Positions 6,068 to 11,587 of a DNA stretch of 11,587 bases are shown here, one piece after another. Origin of the DNA: Acidobacteriaceae bacterium. GTDB taxonomy: Bacteria > Acidobacteriota > Terriglobia > Terriglobales > Acidobacteriaceae. Location of the stretch: contig PMTP01000129.1 in assembly GCA_003167305.1 (NCBI GenBank), forward strand, positions 15,472 to 27,058, in the 5' to 3' direction. The position numbers and the translations under genes were made by a program. The notes beneath the pieces were generated by a model. That model worked only from the letters and a program-made list of their open reading frames with translations, made no database searches and was not told where the DNA came from. The first letter of the stretch is position 1, and each line of letters begins with the position of its first letter.

Positions 6068-7063
6068 CTATGATTTGGCGATGGCGCAGAGCATCAGCGC
6101 GGTGAAGAGCAGCGGCAAGTAGAGCACGCTGACCTTGAGCAGATCGCGGGCCAGCCTGCGGCTTTCGTCCTCGGTTTCGGCTCTCAGGATGCGGGCGAAG
6201 CGGATGGTGTAAGCCAGGTAAAGCAGGCCCAGCGCGCCGGCCAGCGCGGCATAGGTCAGCGTGGCCATGCCCAGCATCCAGGGCGCAAGGCTGACGGGGA
6301 TCATCACGACCGCGAAGAAGAGCGCTTGGGCGACAGTTGAGAGGCCGTCGGGCTGGACGACTGGCAACATGCGAATCCCGGCGCGGGCGTAGTCGTCGCG
6401 GTAGAGCCAGGCAATCGACATGAAGTGAGGAAACTGCCAGACAAAGAGGATAGCGAACAGGGCCACTCCCGGCCACTCGATCTGCCCGCGGGCAGCTGTC
6501 CAGCCCAGCATGGGGCCCATCGCACCGGGAAATGCGCCGATGAAGGTAGCCAGCGCGGTCACGCGCTTGAGCGGTGTGTAAATAGCCACATACGTAAATG
6601 CCGTCAGCAGCGCCAGCGCCACGGTGAGCAGGTTGGTGGTGAGCGCCAGCCAAACCGCTCCGAACGCCAGCGCGGCCAGGCCGGCCAGCACGCCCTGCGC
6701 CAGAGAGAAGCGGCCGGCGGCCATCGGCCGGTCGGCGGTGCGCTTCATGCGCGCGTCAATCTTGCGCTCCAGAGCCTCATTCAGCGCGCCGGCTCCGGCC
6801 GAGACCAGGCCGATGCCGAGCAGCGTGTCGAGCAGGCCGCGCTGCATGCTGGTGATGCCCGACTGCATGGAGCCAAGATAAAAGCCGCCCCAGCCGGTAA
6901 CCAGCACCAGGGCGACGACCTTGACCTTGAAGAGCTCGCGCAGGTCGTGGATGAGCGTGGCCGTCGACCCGGGGCTGGGCGCGTGAAGGTGCGCCGTACC
7001 CGAGACTTGCCGGGCGCTTTCAATGGCGGGCGCGGCGAGTTCTGGCTGAGTGGCATGAGTCAT
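6068..7063 (-). CDS. ctaB: Protoheme IX farnesyltransferase (heme O synthase)
   Basis: CtaB transfers a farnesyl group from farnesyl diphosphate to the 2-vinyl of heme B, giving heme O for heme-copper oxidases or for conversion to heme A. It is an integral inner-membrane UbiA-type prenyltransferase. The 331-aa sequence shows the first Asp/Glu-rich motif NEALERKIDARMKRTADRP at residues 95-113 and the second, YRDDYARAG, at 221-229, plus WQFPHFMSIAWL before it. About eight or nine hydrophobic segments are visible. The first 38 or so residues are a polar, poorly conserved extension. The ATG at 7063 has no clear Shine-Dalgarno sequence. An alternative internal start is not obvious. The DUF420 gene downstream supports an oxidase-assembly cluster. 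No ctaA or oxidase subunit gene is in the window. Confidence 0.94.
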   Translation of the reverse strand: MTHATQPELAAPAIESARQVSGTAHLHAPSPGSTATLIHDLRELFKVKVVALVLVTGWGGFYLGSMQSGITSMQRGLLDTLLGIGLVSAGAGALNEALERKIDARMKRTADRPMAAGRFSLAQGVLAGLAALAFGAVWLALTTNLLTVALALLTAFTYVAIYTPLKRVTALATFIGAFPGAMGPMLGWTAARGQIEWPGVALFAILFVWQFPHFMSIAWLYRDDYARAGIRMLPVVQPDGLSTVAQALFFAVVMIPVSLAPWMLGMATLTYAALAGALGLLYLAYTIRFARILRAETEDESRRLARDLLKVSVLYLPLLFTALMLCAIAKS

Positions 7064-7090
7064 TTGGACGAGTCAAAACCTCAGTGGTTG

Positions 7091-7116
7091 TGCCGGGAGA
7101 AGACTGCTGCCGGGAG
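7091..7116. promoter_or_regulatory. Direct repeat upstream of ctaB, possible operator
   Basis: TGCCGGGAG occurs at 7091-7099 and again at 7108-7116, 28 and 45 bases ahead of the ctaB start, in the 100-base gap after the kinase gene. Two identical 9-mers so close together could be a regulator site. No promoter elements are clear around them and chance is possible in GC-rich DNA. Confidence 0.2.
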
Positions 7117-7163
7117 CCTGTGTAGATGATAACAAGCGTGGTTGTATTGGGTTGAAGCGGCGG

Positions 7164-8508
7164 CTATTCCGTCGTCCCCTCACTCTGCGCAGCCGGCAGG
7201 CGTACAGTTGCGCGCGCGCCTGGGCCGTCTTCGCGATTGAGAAGGCGGATTTCGCCGCCGTGGGCGCGGGCGATCTGCTGCGCCAGGGCCAAGCCAACAC
7301 CGCTGCCGGCGGGCTTGGTTGTGTAGAAGGGGACGAAGAGATTTTCGGCGTTGGCGATGCCCAGGCCGCGGTCTTCAATCGAAACCAGCGCGGCGGCGCC
7401 AGCCACGCGCCAACTGACACGCGCCCACTGCGCGCCATTGGCCAGCGAGGCGTCCACGGCATTGGCAAGCAGGTTAATGAACATCTGCTCCAACTGATCC
7501 GGATCGGCGTTGAGCACAACCGGCGCTCCCGGTTCAAGCTGGACAACCAGGCGCTGTTCCAGATGCACCACGCGCTCCAGCAGGGCCGCGAGCGGAACCG
7601 GCCGGAGTTGCGGCGGAGGCAGCTGGGCGAGCTGGCGGTAAGACTGCACAAAGCGATGCAGCGCGTCGGCGCGGCTCTCGACCACGCCCAGGCCGCGGCG
7701 GAAGTCGCGCAGCGTTGCTTCGTCGCCGGGCAGGGAACCCACCCGCTCCAGCAAGCTGCCGGCAATGGATTTGATGGGCGCCAGCGAGTTCGAAAGCTCG
7801 TGGCCGAGAACCCGGATCAGCCGCTTCCAGGCCATTTGTTCTTCTTCCTGGAGCGGGAGGCTAACATCGGCCAACAGGAGCAGCGTGTGGGGCGCGCCGT
7901 CCTGGCGGAAGGCCGCTTTGCGCAGCAGCCAGCGGGTAGGCTTTGCGCCGAAGGAGTGAGTGGTCTGATCGGGCGCGGCCAGCAGCTCTTGCAGGCCGAG
8001 TTCGCGCGCGGTCTGGTTGTAGCAGCGGGCCAGGGGCCGGCCCAGCAACTGGGCGCCTGAATTGCTCGCCAGTTGCAGCCGGTCATGACGGTCAAAGGCA
8101 AAGAGCGGCGTGTGCATCACTTCGAGGATGCGCGCCAGCAAAGCCGTGGCCTCAAGCGAACGGACGCGCTGCTTTTGCAGCAGATCGGCGAGCGCGTTGA
8201 TCTCGGCGGCCAGCTCGCCCAGCGCGTCTTGCGAGCCGGCCCCGCGCGCGCGGAAGGAGTAGTCGCCCTCGCGCAGCGAAGCGACGACGTTGGAGAGCGT
8301 CTGCAAGGGCCGGACCATGCCTTCGATCAGCGCCGCGGCCACCAGCAACAGATAAAGAAGCAGGCATGCGATGAGCAGAATCGCGGGGGCAAAAGAGAGT
8401 TGCCCCTGGTAGAGAAAGATGCCGGCAAAGATCAGCGCGGGCAGTGCCAGCAAAAGACAAAAACGCCATGCCCGGCGGACGGCCGAGTGGCGGCGGCGCA
8501 CCTTCCTC

Positions 8509-8519
<11 letters not shown>
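7164..8519 (-). CDS. NtrY-like sensor histidine kinase
   Basis: This is a 451-aa inner-membrane sensor kinase. Two membrane segments (residues about 15-37 and 44-66) are joined by only about seven residues, so there is no periplasmic sensing domain. A HAMP linker (about 67-120) and a PAS-like domain (about 125-225) follow. The phospho-acceptor is H240 in RVLGHELSNSLAPIK, the NtrY-type H-box. The ATPase domain has the N-box QMFINLLANAVDA (345-357), EDRGLGI (382-388) and the G2 box GSGVGLALA (405-413). All key residues are present. The ATG at 8519 overlaps the end of the regulator gene by 11 bases, implying coupled translation and a cognate pair. The signal is unknown. With so short an outer loop, it would have to be sensed in the membrane or through the PAS domain. 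Confidence 0.93.
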
Positions 8520-9863
<1,344 letters not shown>

Positions 9864-9865
9864 GT

Positions 9866-11587
9866 TTACTGATGATTCTCTGCCTCCACTACGCCGGCTT
9901 TGGCGTCGGCAATCGAGATTCCGTAGTCTTCCAGCACCGAGCCGGTCGAGCGCCTCACTTCGATGCGCGCCTTTTCGTATGCGGTCTCGGCGGTCACCAG
10001 CGCCGACTCGGCCAGGGCCAGGTCATGCTCGGCCGCGAGCGTCTGCTGGTTCGATCCCGCGCCCAGCTTCTGTTCCTTTTGCATGATATCCAATGTGCGC
10101 TGCGCCAGGTCGCGCGCCTTGCGCGCAGCATCCACGCGGCTGGCTCCCTGTTCCAAAGCATAACGCGCGTTGCGCACCTCGATGTGTATGCGCTTCTTCA
10201 ACTCTTCGAGATAGACCTGCGACTGCCGGTATTCCAGCTCCGTACGGTACTGGTCGGCCTTGGCGATGCGGTTGCGCAGCGGGATACTCAACTGAAAGCC
10301 TGCCTGGTATTCGGGCGAAGAATAGTTCAACGCATTTTCCAGCGCCCCGCCGTAGCCGCTGGAAACATTCGTGACCGAGCCGTTTTTAGGATTGGGCGTG
10401 CCGGCGAATCCCGTGCCCGCATAGAAGCCGTAGACGGAGAGCGTGGGCAACAGCGCGTTGCGCGCGGTCTTGCGGCTGAGCTCGCTGTTCTGCAAAACCA
10501 GGCTCGACTCCTGCAACTCGGCGCGATTCCTGAGCGCATCGGCAATCATATCCTGCACCGGCTCGGCAATGGGCTCGATCCGGCTGGCGATGTGGTCCAC
10601 CGGAACCACCGGCATCTCCTGCAATATCGGGTCGTCGAGCGAGCGGGTGAGGGCGTTCTTCATATAGAGCTCTTGCAGTTCGAGATTGGTGCGGGAGACG
10701 GTCAGGTCCTGCTCACGGTTGGCCATTTCTCCCTCCGCCTTCAGCACTTCCATCTCTGGAATCGCCTGCAGCTCGAGTTGTTTGCGGCTGGTCTCCAGCG
10801 TCTGCCGGGCGAACTCCACCGAGCGAGCGCCAACCTGCTCCTCATCATAGGCGCTCACCAGGTCCCAGTACAGATCGCAAATCTGCGTTACGGTGGCGAT
10901 CACCTGCGCCTTGAAGGCGATGTCGGAGACCTTCTGGTTGGTTTTGGCGATGCGCAGGTAACGCAGATTCGGCCCCAGGCCGAAGCCGGCCAGCAGTTGC
11001 TGCTGCACGCCGAGCTGGAGATAAGAATTCAGCACCGGATTCAGCGTGCTATTGGGGCTGTTGGTAGTCTGGCGCTGGTTGTCCCACGCCACCTGCAAAC
11101 TGCCTCCGGTGGGAAAGGCCTGCGAATAGGAGACATTGCCCAGAATCGTGTTCTGATGGATGACAGGCACGCCATAGAGCGTCTGGTTGGGCAGTAGTTG
11201 CGTTGTGTGGTCCACATAGGTGGTCGCGTTGAGAAGCGGATCGAAGGTCGAGACCGAAGTGCCCGTGCCCAGAGTGGAGGTGACCAGTCCCGAAGCTCCC
11301 GCGCCCGCGCCGCCCGCGCCGCCCGAGGTGCCGCCCGCGCCAGCGCCCACGCCGCCCCCGGAGAGGCCAGCGCCCGCGCCGCCGGGCGTGCCCGAGACCA
11401 CGCCGGTATTGACGCCGCGCACCGAGCCGCCCGCCTGCGTGCGTTGAACATCCATCTGCGCGATGGGAATGTTGTAGCGCGCGATCACCATATCGAGATT
11501 GTTTTCGAGCGCCAGATCGATGGCATTGCGCAGCGACAGATAGAGCTTGCCGTCGCGCACCAGCGAATCCAGGCGCGCGGAGTTGGC
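9866..11587 (-). CDS. TolC-family outer-membrane efflux protein (partial, 5' end missing)
   Basis: TolC-like proteins form the outer-membrane duct of tripartite export systems, and their long helices span the periplasm. The visible 573 residues run to the right edge without a start. The fold shows as paired long amphipathic helical regions with the repeated pattern of the family: LRNAIDLALENNLDMVIARY near the N-terminus, ELEYRQSQVYLEELKKRIHIEVRNARY near the C-terminus, and ARIEVRRSTGSVLEDYGI close to the end. A Gly/Ala/Ser-rich low-complexity insert of about 45 residues follows the first helix (11288-11430). The gene ends with TAA at 9866, 2 bases ahead of the expected regulator ATG, so it heads or continues an operon with the two-component genes. 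Partner adaptor and pump genes may lie beyond the right edge. The substrate is unknown. Confidence 0.88.
   Translation of the reverse strand, partial: ANSARLDSLVRDGKLYLSLRNAIDLALENNLDMVIARYNIPIAQMDVQRTQAGGSVRGVNTGVVSGTPGGAGAGLSGGGVGAGAGGTSGGAGGAGAGASGLVTSTLGTGTSVSTFDPLLNATTYVDHTTQLLPNQTLYGVPVIHQNTILGNVSYSQAFPTGGSLQVAWDNQRQTTNSPNSTLNPVLNSYLQLGVQQQLLAGFGLGPNLRYLRIAKTNQKVSDIAFKAQVIATVTQICDLYWDLVSAYDEEQVGARSVEFARQTLETSRKQLELQAIPEMEVLKAEGEMANREQDLTVSRTNLELQELYMKNALTRSLDDPILQEMPVVPVDHIASRIEPIAEPVQDMIADALRNRAELQESSLVLQNSELSRKTARNALLPTLSVYGFYAGTGFAGTPNPKNGSVTNVSSGYGGALENALNYSSPEYQAGFQLSIPLRNRIAKADQYRTELEYRQSQVYLEELKKRIHIEVRNARYALEQGASRVDAARKARDLAQRTLDIMQKEQKLGAGSNQQTLAAEHDLALAESALVTAETAYEKARIEVRRSTGSVLEDYGISIADAKAGVVEAENHQ
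9883..9887 (-). promoter_or_regulatory. Shine-Dalgarno sequence within the tolC-like gene end, ahead of the regulator
   Basis: GGAGG on the minus strand lies six bases before an in-frame ATC at 9876 and 19 bases before the out-of-frame ATG at 9863. Its spacing suits the ATC, not the ATG. It may instead be a chance part of the TolC-like coding sequence. Confidence 0.35.

Noticed and set aside
7152..8060. A 302-codon plus-strand frame opposite the histidine kinase.
   Set aside because: The kinase carries H, N and G boxes in order. The plus-strand frame shows no recognisable domain.
9872..11197. A 441-codon plus-strand frame opposite the TolC-like gene.
   Set aside because: It is an antisense shadow. 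The minus strand shows full TolC-family helical patterns.

Overview
The window looks like chromosomal DNA of a GC-rich, didermic, aerobically respiring bacterium. The TolC-family outer-membrane protein implies an outer membrane and the heme O synthase implies a heme-copper oxidase. The style of several proteins, including an NtrC-type regulator with GAFTDA, a Gly-rich TolC-like protein and an HHHH-containing membrane-anchored protein, together with CCCACC...GGTGGGGCAC hairpins and 7-bp repeats, suggests Acidobacteriota (Terriglobia). That assignment is an inference from pattern memory and was not tested by any search.

Left part (1-3875). The 5' end of an asparaginyl-tRNA synthetase gene runs leftward out of the window. 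Divergent from it is a markedly AT-rich ydeI-like gene that looks foreign. Next come an ABC transporter ATPase and a large 12-TM permease that overlap by 13 bases and probably form one exporter of unknown substrate. A repeat-rich gap of about 140 bases separates the permease from the convergent ssb gene. This gap has inverted 7-bp tandem repeats around a short open frame of 39 codons.

Middle part (3876-7063, all minus strand). Read 5' to 3' the order is ctaB (heme O synthase), a 212-aa membrane-anchored protein of unknown function with lower GC, a DUF420 membrane protein, an 85-aa two-TM protein, and ssb. The ctaB/DUF420 pair points to cytochrome oxidase biogenesis. A palindromic repeat sits between the DUF420 gene and the small membrane protein gene.

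Right part (7164-11587, all minus strand). Read 5' to 3' the order is a TolC-family outer-membrane protein (5' end outside the window), an NtrC-family response regulator and its NtrY-like histidine kinase. Spacing is 2 bases and then an 11-base overlap, so this is one operon coupling an efflux or export system to sigma-54-type control. The regulator has a start anomaly. The expected ATG is out of frame by one base with a well-preserved receiver domain, so it is either frameshifted by a 1-base deletion or read from an unusual ATC/ATT start.

I found no tRNA, rRNA, CRISPR array, transposase or integrase. I did not find a clearly new defence or mobile system. The most notable items are the regulator start, the repeat families, the 39-codon frame and the two compositionally odd genes. 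No gene-free stretch exceeds 300 bases.
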